Source: Jiangella asiatica (GTDB lineage: Bacteria > Actinomycetota > Actinomycetes > Jiangellales > Jiangellaceae). From it: 64,000 nucleotides of DNA. The notes under the pieces were generated by a model. That model was not told the DNA's origin. It ran no database searches and was given only the letters and a program-made list of their open reading frames with translations. Position 1 is the stretch's first letter. Each line of letters starts with the position of its first letter. Positions 42,180 through 51,364 of the stretch are shown here, one piece after another. The stretch is from NCBI RefSeq assembly GCF_004349065.1, contig NZ_SMKZ01000007.1:101184-165183 (forward strand), read 5' to 3'. The position numbers and the translations under genes are program-made.

Positions 42180-44012
42180 ATGTCGTGGAACGAGGTCGCG
42201 CCGGGCGTGTTCCGGGTGCGCGACACCTGCAACGTCTACGTCGTCAAGGCCGAGGACACCGGGGAAGGCATCGCCATCGACTTCGGGTCCGGTGTCGTGC
42301 TCGATGTCCTGGACGAGCTGGGCATCGACCGCCTCACCGACGTGCTCATGACGCACCACCACCGCGACCAGGGGCAGGGGTTGCCGCGAGCGGTGGAGGC
42401 GGGCATCCGCGTCCACGTGCCGCCGGTCGAGCAGGACCTCTTCGCTCGGGTCGACGACCTGTGGGCTGGGCGCCCGATCGCCAACGACTACAACCTGCGC
42501 CAGGACAAGTTCTCCCTCCTGGAGCCGGTGCCGGTCGACGGGATCGTCCCGGAGTACCGCACAACCGGCTACGGCGGTGTCGACGTGCGGGTCGTCCCCA
42601 CGCCCGGGCACACCACCGGCTCCGTGACGTACGTCGTCGAGCGCGCCGGGCGGAACCTGGCCTTCACCGGCGACCTGGTCTACGCGCCGGGCAAGGTGTG
42701 GTCGCTGGCGGCGACCCAGTGGTCCTACACCGAGAACGAGGGACCGGCGATGACCGTGCTCAGCTGCTACCAGCTGATGGACGAGCCGCTGGACCTGCTG
42801 CTGCCGTCGCACGGCGAGCCGATGGACGACCCCCGCGGCGCGCTGGGCCTGCTGGCCGAGCGCATGCAGCGCTACGTCGACTCGCGCTGGCCCCATCCGT
42901 GGGACCTGCGCGGCCGGCTGGACGACCCGTTCACCGCACTGACACCGCACCTGCTACTGAACCGCACCAGCAACTCCTGCTCGTACGTGCTGCTGTCGGA
43001 GACCGGTGCCGCCATGGTCATCGACTACGGCTACGACATGACCACCGGGCTGCCGGCGGGCACCGACCGGGCGGCGCGCCGGCCGTGGCTGGCGTCGCTG
43101 CCCGCGCTGCGGCGCCGGTTCGGGGTCGAACGCATCGAGGTGGCGCTGCCCACGCACTACCACGACGACCACGTGGCCGGGATGCCGCTGCTGCGCGACG
43201 TGGCGGGCACCGAGATCTGGGCGCCGGCCACGGTGGCGCCGATCCTGCGTGACCCGGAGCACTACGACCTTCCGTGCCTCTGGTACGACCCCATCCCGGT
43301 GGACCGCGACCTGCCGGTCGGTGAGTCGTTCCGCTGGCACGAGTACGAGATCACGGTGCACGACCTGCCCGGGCACACGCTGTACCACGCCGGCTTCGAG
43401 CTGGTCGTGGACGGCGTCAAGGTGCTGGTCACCGGGGACCAGCAGGAGCACCTCGGCGTCGCGGGCCGGCGCCGCGAGATCCTCAACTACCAATACCGCA
43501 ACCTGTTCCGAATCGAGGACTACCGCCGCAGCGCCCAGCTGTACCGCAAGGTCGCACCGGGCCTGATGGTCAGCGGCCACTGGGAGCCGCGCTGGGTCGA
43601 CGACGCCTACCTGGACATGGTGGCCGATCTCGGCGAGGAGTTGATCGAGATCCATCGCGAGCTGCTGCCGCTGGACGAGCTGGACATGGGCGCCGGCGGC
43701 GTCGTCGGCCGGATCGAGCCCTACCGCAGCCGCATCGGGGCCGGCGAGACGCGGCCGTTCGAGGTGACCGTCCGCAACCCGCTGCCGGCGACGGCGGACA
43801 TCACGGTACGAATGGTCCTGCCGCTAGGCTGGGCGGCGGACCCGGCGGAGCTGGTCGCCACCGTGGACGCGGGGGAGGAGGTCTCGGCGACGGTCGGCAT
43901 CACGGCGGCCGGCGTGGCGCGGCGCCGGGCCCGGGTCGCGGCCGATCTCACGGTGGGCGAGCTGCGGCTCGGTCAGCACATGGAGGCGTTGGTCGACGTC
44001 GTCGAGCACTGA
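42180..44012 (+). CDS. Tandem metallo-beta-lactamase-fold protein with C-terminal Ig-like domain
   Basis: A 610-residue protein of unknown function with two MBL domains. The first (about 1-250) has THHHRDQGQG at 58-67, where the usual last His is Gln64, then PGHTTGSV and FTGDLVY. The second (about 260-500) has a full HxHxDH at 326-331 (THYHDDH), LPGHTLYHAG and VTGDQQEH. The last 90 residues look like an Ig-like NEW3 domain. MBL enzymes cleave esters, thioesters, lactams or sulfate esters, so a decorated sugar is a likely substrate. It is followed after six bases by lacI. Confidence 0.75.
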   Translation: MSWNEVAPGVFRVRDTCNVYVVKAEDTGEGIAIDFGSGVVLDVLDELGIDRLTDVLMTHHHRDQGQGLPRAVEAGIRVHVPPVEQDLFARVDDLWAGRPIANDYNLRQDKFSLLEPVPVDGIVPEYRTTGYGGVDVRVVPTPGHTTGSVTYVVERAGRNLAFTGDLVYAPGKVWSLAATQWSYTENEGPAMTVLSCYQLMDEPLDLLLPSHGEPMDDPRGALGLLAERMQRYVDSRWPHPWDLRGRLDDPFTALTPHLLLNRTSNSCSYVLLSETGAAMVIDYGYDMTTGLPAGTDRAARRPWLASLPALRRRFGVERIEVALPTHYHDDHVAGMPLLRDVAGTEIWAPATVAPILRDPEHYDLPCLWYDPIPVDRDLPVGESFRWHEYEITVHDLPGHTLYHAGFELVVDGVKVLVTGDQQEHLGVAGRRREILNYQYRNLFRIEDYRRSAQLYRKVAPGLMVSGHWEPRWVDDAYLDMVADLGEELIEIHRELLPLDELDMGAGGVVGRIEPYRSRIGAGETRPFEVTVRNPLPATADITVRMVLPLGWAADPAELVATVDAGEEVSATVGITAAGVARRRARVAADLTVGELRLGQHMEALVDVVEH

Positions 44013-44018
44013 CAGGGG

Positions 44019-45065
44019 TTGAAGGTGGCACTGGACGGTAGCGGGGCGGCCGTGCCGGAGATGACGCGCCGAGCGACTATCAAGGACGTCGCCGTGGCAG
44101 CGGGTGTCTCGCGGTCCACGGCGTCGCGGGCGCTGACCGGCCGCGGCTACGTCGCCACCGACGTTCGCGAGCGCGTGCTGTCGGCCGCCAAGGACCTCCG
44201 CTACGTCCCCGACGCCACGGCCCGCTACCTCAAGCAGCAGGTCAGCCTCTCGCTCGGGGTGCTCGTCTCGGACCTGCGCAACTCTTTCTACGCCCGGCTC
44301 GCCGCCGGGGTTGGGCAGGCCGCCCGGGCCCAGGGCTACAGTCTCGTGCTGGCCGAGGACGGCGGGTCGGCCGACGCCCAGGTCGAGGCCGCCGAGACGT
44401 TCGTGGCCACCCGGGTCGCGGGCGTCGTCGTCACCCCGGTGTCCGAGGACGTCACCACGTACCTCTCCCGCCACCGCATCCCCGTCGTCGAGGTCGACCG
44501 CCAGTTCGCCGCTGGTGCCTGCGACGCCGTCGTCGTCGACAACCAGACCGCGTCGCAGCGGGTCATCGACCATCTCATCGGGCTCGGGCACCAGCGCATC
44601 GCCCTGTTCATCGACGAGACGACGTGGACGACCGGGCGCGAGCGGCACGCCGGCTACCGGGCAGCGCTGGCGGCGGCCGGCATCCCGCTCGACCCCGACC
44701 TCGTTGTCTCGTCCGGCTGGGATGTCGATGCCGCGCACTCGGCCGCGTCGGCGCTGCTGGCCGACGAGCACCGCCCCACCGCGGTCTTCGCGGCGAACAA
44801 CGTGCTCGCCGAGGGCGTCTGGCGGGCCGCGAACGACCTCGGGTTGCAGATCCCCGATCACCTCAGCCTGGTCTCCTTCGACGACGCGCCCTGGATGAGC
44901 CTGGTGACGCCCGGACTCACCGCCGTCGCCCAGGACGAGGCCGCGCTCGGCGAGACCGCCGTACGGCGGCTGCTCGACCGCATCGCCGCCCCCGAGGCCG
45001 CTCCGGTGACCGTGATGATGTCCACGAAGATCGTGCACAGGCAGTCCACCCGAGCTCTGCGCTGA
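44019..45065 (+). CDS. LacI family transcriptional regulator
   Basis: A 348-residue repressor, the only LacI protein in the window. The DNA-binding part reads ATIKDVAVAAGVSRSTASRALTG with the YxPDATARYL hinge-helix context following. The C-terminal two-lobe sugar-binding domain (LGVLVSDLRNSFYARL, FAANNVLAEG, LSLVSFDDAPW) is complete. TTG at 44019 has AGGGG-like sequence close by; GTG 44025 and ATG 44061 are possible. It likely binds the TGGNANCGNTNCCA palindromes around it. Its stop abuts copy B of the 86-bp element. Confidence 0.93.
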   Translation: MKVALDGSGAAVPEMTRRATIKDVAVAAGVSRSTASRALTGRGYVATDVRERVLSAAKDLRYVPDATARYLKQQVSLSLGVLVSDLRNSFYARLAAGVGQAARAQGYSLVLAEDGGSADAQVEAAETFVATRVAGVVVTPVSEDVTTYLSRHRIPVVEVDRQFAAGACDAVVVDNQTASQRVIDHLIGLGHQRIALFIDETTWTTGRERHAGYRAALAAAGIPLDPDLVVSSGWDVDAAHSAASALLADEHRPTAVFAANNVLAEGVWRAANDLGLQIPDHLSLVSFDDAPWMSLVTPGLTAVAQDEAALGETAVRRLLDRIAAPEAAPVTVMMSTKIVHRQSTRALR

Positions 45066-45172
45066 CTGGATTCCGAATGATCACGTTCAGCACGAGATCT
45101 CGCGTCACACCATGCTCGCAATCATGGTGAGGCTCGGGTGATCCTGCTGAACGTGATCATTTCGGAATCCAG
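45066..45172. repeat. 86-bp palindromic element, copy B, with paired flanks
   Basis: The 86-bp unit is at 45076-45161 and differs from copy C by one base in the core. It begins one base after the lacI stop, with flanks CTGGATTCCG and TCGGAATCCAG that pair with each other, lengthening the stem to about 27 bp. It lies between the convergent lacI and GH38 genes. Confidence 0.9.
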
Positions 45173-45188
45173 AGCACTCGGATGCTGA

Positions 45189-47825
45189 TCAAGAGGGACG
45201 ACGGAGCCAGACGTCGACGACGGCGTGCGGCGCCAGGTCGATCCCCAGTCGGCGTTCGGGGCCGAGCGGCTGCCACCCGGCCTGGCCGTCGCCCACAGAG
45301 GCCTCGACCGAACCATCGATCACCCAGCCGAGCTCTGCGGTGATCGGCACGTCGGACAGCGACCGCAGGCGCGCGCGCACCAGGCCGTCCGCATCGGCCG
45401 GCCGCAGGTCGACCAGCAGGTCGTCGCCGGGGTCGACGATCAGCGCGGCGGCGCCCGCGGGTTCGACCGGGCCGGCGTAGTGGCGTCCCACGATCGGGCG
45501 CAGGAGGTCGTCGCCGAAGCGCCGGACGGCGGCGGCGTCGTGCGGGCGCGGCGCGAACCGGTACCGGAATGTCTGCGTCCCGCCCTGTGCGGCGCGGAAG
45601 TTGGTGAAGTGCAGGTTGTTCATGAGCCAGCTGTTGACGTGCCCGGTCCGCGCCTCCAACCGTCGCGCCCACCGGCCGGTCTGGAAGCCGCCCAACTGCA
45701 CCAGCGGGGCGTCGTACGAGCCCCAGAGCACCGCGGCGCCATCGCCCGCGACGCCGAGCGCGTGCTGGATCGCGTACCAGTCGCGGCTGGTGTCCGGCAG
45801 CTGCTCGTGCTCGGCGACGAACGCGGCGCCGGCGGTCTCGACCGTGAACCGCGGATCGGCGATGGCGAACGGGAACGTCACGAAGACGCTCTCCGGCTCG
45901 AACGTCTCCGCCTTGGTCACCGTGATGTCGAGGTCGACGATGTCCGACAACGGGTAGAGGCGCAGTGTCGTTCGCACGTCGATCGCGCCGACGGCGCCTT
46001 CCCAGGTCAGCGCGACGAACCCGGTGCCGTTCACGATCCGCGCCGGGCCTGACGACGTCGCCGCCGTCCGCTCGAACTCCGGGCCGGGGAAGTCGGGATG
46101 GAAGTCCCGGGGCCGGGTGAGGAACGGGTGGTCGGAGTCGGCCGGGATGGTCTCCGCCACCAACGCACCCAACGGGAACGCCGCGTCGCGATCCACCAGC
46201 TCGCGACCGGTTCGCCGGTCGACCAGGCTGATCACGCCGCCCCGGGTGGGGTCGGCGGTGACGGCGTACTCCGGCGTCTTGATGGCGTCGCCGATTCCGC
46301 CGTCGACGGGCTCGGCGGGCAGCGCGACGGTGGCTACTCCGAATGGCTCGACGGGCGCGACCACGACGGCTCGACCGCCGGCCACGTCGACGACCACCGG
46401 GTCGGTCCGGCGCCTGACCGTCGGGTTCACCAGCACGATGGACGACCCGCCGAGGCAGGTGCGGTCCGTGCCGGGGCCGGTCCGATGCATCGCGGGACGT
46501 CTGGCGTCATCGCCTTCCGAACCGCCCGACGAACCGCCCGACGAACCGCCCGACGAACCGCCTGACGCTCCGCTGGCCAGCAGGCGGAACAGGCCCTCGA
46601 CGGCGACGTGCCGAGCGAAGTCGTAGGCGCCGTAAGCGAAGCCGGCCTTCGCGTTCCAGTGCGACGCGGTGTATGTGCTGCCGGGGTTGGAGAAGCTCTC
46701 CCACGATCCCCAGGTGTGCTCTGCGAACAGCCACAACAGCCGGTCCACCTCGGTGAGGTCGTCGGCCAGCTCGGCCCGGGACCGCAGCCGCACCGGGCCG
46801 CGGGAGTGGCCGAGCACCGAGGCCAGGTCCACCGCGCCATCGCCGCGGAGGTCGGCCAGGGCATGCATGGTCTCGCCGGTCAGCTGATGGCTGCGAGCCA
46901 GGCGGTGCACCGACAGCTCACGCGCGGTGGACCCGTGACCGTGCGACCACCAGTCGGCCCACTCGCCGCGGACGACGGGCAGCTCGACACCCTCCGTCGC
47001 GGTCCGCTCCAGCCGGTCCAGCGCCTCATCCATGGTGGCCAGCCGCATCGGCCGGTCCGCGTGCGCGTCGTTCCAGTGCGCCACGAGAGGCAGGAACTCC
47101 AGCGTGGGCCAGCGGTTGTCGTTGGCGGCGTGGACGACGGCGACGTCGAACGGGTAGTCGTCGCGCTCGTCCAGGTCGTCGACCAGGGAGGTCACCCGCT
47201 TGGCGGCCAGCCTGACGTCGCCGTCGATGATGCCCCATTCCTCGCCGATGCCGTAGTGGGTGCTGAGGAACACGAAGACCCGGGAACCGTCAGGTCCCTC
47301 CCACCAGAACCCGCTGGGCTGGGTGAACGGGGGGCGGCCGTGGTCGGGGTTCAGCGCCATCACCAGCCGGGTGATGCCGTGGCGCCGCATCGCAGGGACG
47401 GCGCCCCAAGGCAGACCGTTGACGTCGCCGTGCTGCTCGGTGCGGATCGGGATGCCGGCCTCGATGAGCGGCGCGAGCGCCTCGTACGTCCGCTCGATCT
47501 CCTGCTCGCCGGGAAGTTGCGTCATGTTCAGATAGCCGCCGGTGACGGCGACGCGCCCGCGCACCACCAGCCGCCGCAAACGGTCGACATCGCCGGCATC
47601 GGCGTGCCGGAGGAACTCGATGACCGGCCGGCTGACCTCGAACGTCCACCGCAGTGCGCCGGCACCGTCGGACGTCGTCTCCTCACATAGGTCCAGGACC
47701 CGGCCCACGATGTCGCGATGCTGCCGGTCGATGAGCCGAGGGCTGTCGGTGTAGCCGACGTCGTGATGGGTGTGCGGGACGAGCAGGATCTCCGTGATGC
47801 GGGGGCGCGACGGCACGATGGACAC
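45189..47825 (-). CDS. GH38-like alpha-mannosidase A
   Basis: An 878-residue cytoplasmic enzyme that probably cleaves alpha-linked mannose. The N terminus ILLVPHTHHDVGYTDSPR keeps the metal-binding HxH..D pattern (His18, His20, Asp22). EQHGDVNGLPWGAVPA carries the likely nucleophile Asp, and HTWGSWESFSNPGS fits the family. It is more distant from classic GH38 than the copy at 53033. A (GGSS) linker at about residues 421-436 splits the two halves. GTG at 47825 is used; GTG at 47816 is possible. A half-conserved LacI-type site lies upstream. Confidence 0.8.
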   Translation of the reverse strand: MSIVPSRPRITEILLVPHTHHDVGYTDSPRLIDRQHRDIVGRVLDLCEETTSDGAGALRWTFEVSRPVIEFLRHADAGDVDRLRRLVVRGRVAVTGGYLNMTQLPGEQEIERTYEALAPLIEAGIPIRTEQHGDVNGLPWGAVPAMRRHGITRLVMALNPDHGRPPFTQPSGFWWEGPDGSRVFVFLSTHYGIGEEWGIIDGDVRLAAKRVTSLVDDLDERDDYPFDVAVVHAANDNRWPTLEFLPLVAHWNDAHADRPMRLATMDEALDRLERTATEGVELPVVRGEWADWWSHGHGSTARELSVHRLARSHQLTGETMHALADLRGDGAVDLASVLGHSRGPVRLRSRAELADDLTEVDRLLWLFAEHTWGSWESFSNPGSTYTASHWNAKAGFAYGAYDFARHVAVEGLFRLLASGASGGSSGGSSGGSSGGSEGDDARRPAMHRTGPGTDRTCLGGSSIVLVNPTVRRRTDPVVVDVAGGRAVVVAPVEPFGVATVALPAEPVDGGIGDAIKTPEYAVTADPTRGGVISLVDRRTGRELVDRDAAFPLGALVAETIPADSDHPFLTRPRDFHPDFPGPEFERTAATSSGPARIVNGTGFVALTWEGAVGAIDVRTTLRLYPLSDIVDLDITVTKAETFEPESVFVTFPFAIADPRFTVETAGAAFVAEHEQLPDTSRDWYAIQHALGVAGDGAAVLWGSYDAPLVQLGGFQTGRWARRLEARTGHVNSWLMNNLHFTNFRAAQGGTQTFRYRFAPRPHDAAAVRRFGDDLLRPIVGRHYAGPVEPAGAAALIVDPGDDLLVDLRPADADGLVRARLRSLSDVPITAELGWVIDGSVEASVGDGQAGWQPLGPERRLGIDLAPHAVVDVWLRRPS
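46519..46566. repeat. 12-bp tandem repeat encoding a GGSS linker
   Basis: Four units of GAACCGCCCGAC (the last with one change) lie in the middle of the alpha-mannosidase A gene and encode Gly-Gly-Ser-Ser repeats on the minus strand. They join the catalytic part to the C-terminal beta domains as a flexible linker whose length can vary. Confidence 0.85.
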
Positions 47826-47832
47826 TCCGGTG

Positions 47833-47846
47833 TGGGAACGATCTCG
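47833..47846. promoter_or_regulatory. Degenerate LacI-type site upstream of alpha-mannosidase A
   Basis: TGGGAACGATCTCG keeps the left half of TGGNANCGNTNCCA but has two mismatches in the right half. It lies eight bases from the GTG start of the divergent mannosidase gene. A weak operator is plausible. Confidence 0.5.
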
Positions 47847-47943
47847 GCATCTGAGCCAAGCAGCTGCCCCCTTGGGGCGTCAAGGGCCATGCCGGTGACG
47901 TGCAGGAACCGCGGAAATCGGTTCCTCGCCCTTGCTGACGGGC

Positions 47944-47998
47944 TTGACGGCCCTTCGAGCGCTTGTCATGATTCCGAGGAATGATGGGATCGATCCCA
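47944..47998 (+). promoter_or_regulatory. Promoter and perfect LacI-type operator of the second ABC operon
   Basis: TTGACG (47944-47949), a 17-base spacer and CATGAT (47967-47972) form the promoter. Twelve bases on is TGGGATCGATCCCA (47985-47998), a perfect 14-base palindrome matching the LacI-type consensus. The layout repeats that at 29565-29613, with the operator just past the -10. Confidence 0.8.
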
Positions 47999-48042
47999 CT
48001 ACGGTCCTGCCGATCTCGACGTATCAAACAGGGAGCGCAAAG

Positions 48043-49425
48043 ATGCGGAGACCTCATGTGATGCCGGTGGCCATCGCCGGAGCGGCCGCGCTGACGTTGA
48101 CCGCCTGCGGCGGCGTCGGCGGCGGGGACTCAGGCGACGACGGCGGTGACGCCCAGTCCGGCGGCATGTCGGCGGAGCCCGGAGGTTCCATCACCACGAT
48201 CGGCTTCGCACTGCCCGACGAGATCGCCACGGTCCGCGTCGAGGCGTTCGAGGAGACGTACCCAGACGTCGAGGTCAACATCAACGAGGGCGGCTTCGAC
48301 GAGCAGCAGTTCCTGTCGTCGGTCGCCAGCGGCAACCCGTCCGAGCTGGTGTACATCCCCGGCGACCAGGTGGGAGCGTTCGCCGCCCGCGGCGCCATCC
48401 AGCCGCTCGACGAGTGCGTCGAGCAGCGCGACATCGACCTCGAGCAGTACAGGCCGAACGTGCTGGACCTGGTGCAGTACGAGGGCTCCACCTACGCGAT
48501 CCCCGAGTTCTACAACACCCCCGTCCTCATCCTGAACAACACCGTGCTGGCGGAGGCCGGATTGACACCCGAGGACATCGACATCGCTGACCAGGAAAGC
48601 CTGCTCGCCGCGGCCGAGGCGATGACGGTCCGCAATGGCAGCACCTACGAGCGCATCGGTGTCCACCTGCGGCTGCCGGACATCACGCCGTTCTACGGCG
48701 TGCTTGACGGGAACCCGTGGGTCGCGGCCGCGGACGACTTCCTGCTCGACGACCCCGCGACCGTCGCGACCATGGAGCGGCTGAAGGCGGTCCAGGACGC
48801 CCAGGGCGGCCACGTGGCGCTCAAGGACTTCGAGAACACCTGGGACCTGTTCGGCGAGGGCAACCCCTTCGCGCAGAACCAGGTCGGCGCCATGGTCATC
48901 GAGCAGTGGTACGTGAACGTGCTGGCCAACACCTCGCCGGACGTCGACATCACCGTCCTGCCCATCGCCGACGCCAGCGGCGACACCGTCACCTGGGCGA
49001 CGTCCAACGCCTGGGCCATCCCGGACGAGGCCGACAACACCGCCACCGCGTGCGAGTTCATGAAGATCATGACGGCACCGGACACCTGGGCCGCCGCGGC
49101 CGAGGAGCGCATCCAGCTGCGCGATGCCGAGGGCAAAGCGTTCACTGGCATCTACACGGCGAACGAGGCCGCCGACGACAAGGTCTTCGGTGAGCTGTAC
49201 ACCCCGGGCACCGGTGAGAACCAGAAGTGGGATGACGCCGTCCAGGCGGTCCTGGAGGCCCAGGCCGACGCCTGGGTGATGCCGGCCAACGCGGTCGGCG
49301 CGCAGTTCAAGGACGCCTGGCTGGAGGCGACCAACCGGATCCTCACCGGCGAGCAGGACGCCGCCAGCGCGCTGGCCGAAGCACAGGACAAGGTCGAGCA
49401 GGCGCTCGCCGATGTCGGCAGCTGA
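48043..49425 (+). CDS. CUT1 ABC transporter sugar-binding lipoprotein 2
   Basis: A 460-residue lipoprotein with lipobox LTAC near residue 21, a glycine-rich linker and a family-1 sugar-binding fold. It shares the pattern FLSxVAxGxPxELVY, ARGAIQPLDECxE and YxIPEF with the lipoprotein at 29781, so the two arose by duplication. The ATG at 48043 has GGAG at a suitable distance; the open frame upstream covers the promoter. The first permease gene overlaps its 3' end by 14 bases. Confidence 0.9.
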   Translation: MRRPHVMPVAIAGAAALTLTACGGVGGGDSGDDGGDAQSGGMSAEPGGSITTIGFALPDEIATVRVEAFEETYPDVEVNINEGGFDEQQFLSSVASGNPSELVYIPGDQVGAFAARGAIQPLDECVEQRDIDLEQYRPNVLDLVQYEGSTYAIPEFYNTPVLILNNTVLAEAGLTPEDIDIADQESLLAAAEAMTVRNGSTYERIGVHLRLPDITPFYGVLDGNPWVAAADDFLLDDPATVATMERLKAVQDAQGGHVALKDFENTWDLFGEGNPFAQNQVGAMVIEQWYVNVLANTSPDVDITVLPIADASGDTVTWATSNAWAIPDEADNTATACEFMKIMTAPDTWAAAAEERIQLRDAEGKAFTGIYTANEAADDKVFGELYTPGTGENQKWDDAVQAVLEAQADAWVMPANAVGAQFKDAWLEATNRILTGEQDAASALAEAQDKVEQALADVGS

Positions 49426-50383
49426 CGTCCGCGTCCCGCTGGCAGCGCCACCGATGACTCGGCGGCGCCGCTGGCAGGCGGCCTGGCGACGACCCGAGAC
49501 GCGCTGGGCCTACCTGTTCCTGCTGCCGTGGATCCTCGGGTTTCTCGTGTTCACGGCGGGGCCCATGCTCGCCAGCCTGGTCCTCTCGTTCACCGACTAC
49601 GACGTCATCAACCCCGCGACCTACGTCGGCGGCGAGAACTACCAACGTATGGTCGAGGACCCCGAGGTCCGCACGGCGCTGTTCAACACGGTGCTCTACA
49701 CGGTCATCCACGTGCCGCTGTCCATCGCGATCGCGCTTGCCCTGGCGGTGCTGCTCAACCAGATCGGCGGCCGGTTCGCCGGGTTCTTCCGAACTGTCTT
49801 CTACCTGCCGGCCATGACGCCGACCGTCGCCGTCGGTGTGCTGTTCCTGTTGCTGCTGAACGGGCAGAACGGCCTGGTGAATGCGCTCCTGAGGTTGTTC
49901 GGCATCAACGGGCCGGCGTGGACGACGGACCCCGACTGGGTCCGCTGGGGCATCATCATCATGAGCCTGTGGACGATCGGCGGGACCATCGTCATCCTGT
50001 TCGCCGCGCTCAAGAACGTGCCGAACGACCTGTACGAGGCCGCGCGCATCGACGGCGCCGGCGCTTGGCGGCAGTTCCGCGAGGTCACCGTCCCGATGAT
50101 CTCCGGCTCACTGTTTTTCGTGACCATCGTGAACACCATCGCCTCGCTGCAGATGTTCACCGAGGTCTACACGATGTTCTACGGCAACGCGCAGAGTGAG
50201 CTGCAGGCGTCGGACAGCGCGTTGTTCTACGTGATCTACCTGTTCCAGCAGGGCTTCCAGTTCCTCGAGATGGGCTACGCCTCAGCCCTGGCCTGGGGGT
50301 TGTTCGCGATCGTACTGATCGTCACCCTCGTGCAGGTCAAGCTCGGCGACAGGTTCGTCTACTACGAGGGGGACGACCGATGA
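49412..50383 (+). CDS. CUT1 ABC transporter permease 2A (MalF type)
   Basis: A 323-residue membrane subunit with six helices and an EAA loop YEAARIDGAGAWRQFREVTVP. It keeps the same TDYDVIN, LNGQNGLVN and GPAWTTDPDWV stretches as the permease at 31192. ATG at 49412 lies inside the preceding gene; ATG at 49454 (MTRRRRWQAAW) is an alternative. No ATPase gene follows. Confidence 0.92.
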   Translation: MSAADVRVPLAAPPMTRRRRWQAAWRRPETRWAYLFLLPWILGFLVFTAGPMLASLVLSFTDYDVINPATYVGGENYQRMVEDPEVRTALFNTVLYTVIHVPLSIAIALALAVLLNQIGGRFAGFFRTVFYLPAMTPTVAVGVLFLLLLNGQNGLVNALLRLFGINGPAWTTDPDWVRWGIIIMSLWTIGGTIVILFAALKNVPNDLYEAARIDGAGAWRQFREVTVPMISGSLFFVTIVNTIASLQMFTEVYTMFYGNAQSELQASDSALFYVIYLFQQGFQFLEMGYASALAWGLFAIVLIVTLVQVKLGDRFVYYEGDDR

Positions 50384-51291
50384 CCCAGATGGTCCACGTC
50401 GAGCCGGCCCAGGAGCAGTCCGGGGGGCAGCGCCAGCGTCCCCCGTCGGGCACCTCCCCGGCCCGCCGGGTAGTGCGGACGGGGTTCATCGTCACCGCGG
50501 TCGCGATCGTGGCGGTGACGTTTACCTACCCGCTGCTGTGGCTGATCAGCGCCTCGCTCAAGCCGAGGTACCAGATATTCGACAACGTCCTGGTCCCCCG
50601 CGAGGTACAGCCGGAGAACTACAGCGGCCTGCTGGACACCGTCCCGTTCCTCACCTGGTTCGGCAACAGCATGGTGGTCGGCGTGATGGCCGCCCTGACG
50701 GTGACGCTCAGCAGCGCCATGGTGGCGTTCGGGTTCGCATACTTCCGCTTCCCCGGACGGAACGTGCTGTTCCTGCTGGTTCTGGGCACGATGATGCTCC
50801 CGGCCGCGGTGACCATGATCCCGACGTTCCTGATCTGGCAGGAGTTCGGACTGTCGCAGACGCAGGTGCCGCTGTGGGCGCACAACGTGTTCGCCTCGGC
50901 GTTCTACGTGTTCCTGATGCGGCAGTTCTTCCTCAGCCTGCCGCGCGACACGTTCGAGGCCGCGCGCGTGGACGGCTGCGGGTACTTCGGGCTGTTCTGG
51001 CGGATCGCCATGCCGCTGTGCAGGCCCGCGCTCATCGTGGTGTTCATCTTCGAGTTCAGAGCCAGCTGGACCGATCTCATCCGGCCGCTGATCTACCTGC
51101 AGGACGAGGCGCTGTACACGCTGCCGCGGGGACTGAAGGCCGTGCTGGATGCGTTCGGGCAGGGCGGTGAGCAGCGCTGGGAGATCGTGATGGCCGCGTC
51201 GGTGCTGGCCACCATCCCGCTGATCATCTTGTTCTTCTGCGCGCAGCGGTACTTCGTCGAAGGCATCGCCACGCAGGGGCGCAAGGGGTGA
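50380..51291 (+). CDS. CUT1 ABC transporter permease 2B (MalG type)
   Basis: A 303-residue membrane subunit with six helices and the EAA motif FEAARVDGCGYFGLFWRIAMP. The ATG overlaps the stop of permease 2A. It is closely related to the permease at 32151 (both read FGFAYFRF or WGFAYFRF and MLPxAVTMIP). After its stop a hairpin precedes the ROK kinase gene. Confidence 0.93.
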   Translation: MTQMVHVEPAQEQSGGQRQRPPSGTSPARRVVRTGFIVTAVAIVAVTFTYPLLWLISASLKPRYQIFDNVLVPREVQPENYSGLLDTVPFLTWFGNSMVVGVMAALTVTLSSAMVAFGFAYFRFPGRNVLFLLVLGTMMLPAAVTMIPTFLIWQEFGLSQTQVPLWAHNVFASAFYVFLMRQFFLSLPRDTFEAARVDGCGYFGLFWRIAMPLCRPALIVVFIFEFRASWTDLIRPLIYLQDEALYTLPRGLKAVLDAFGQGGEQRWEIVMAASVLATIPLIILFFCAQRYFVEGIATQGRKG

Positions 51292-51304
51292 ACTGGAGGT
51301 ACCG

Positions 51305-51323
51305 CGCTCGGGATCCCCGAGCG
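51305..51323 (+). terminator. Hairpin between permease 2B and the ROK kinase gene
   Basis: Eight-base perfect arms CGCTCGGG and CCCGAGCG around ATC, 13 bases after the permease stop. It has no T-run. It could partly end transcription or protect the 3' end of the transporter message, making sugar-handling genes downstream less expressed. Confidence 0.55.
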
Positions 51324-51364
51324 GCGGCAGGACGGTCCCGACGGAACAGGGAAGAGCAGGGTGG

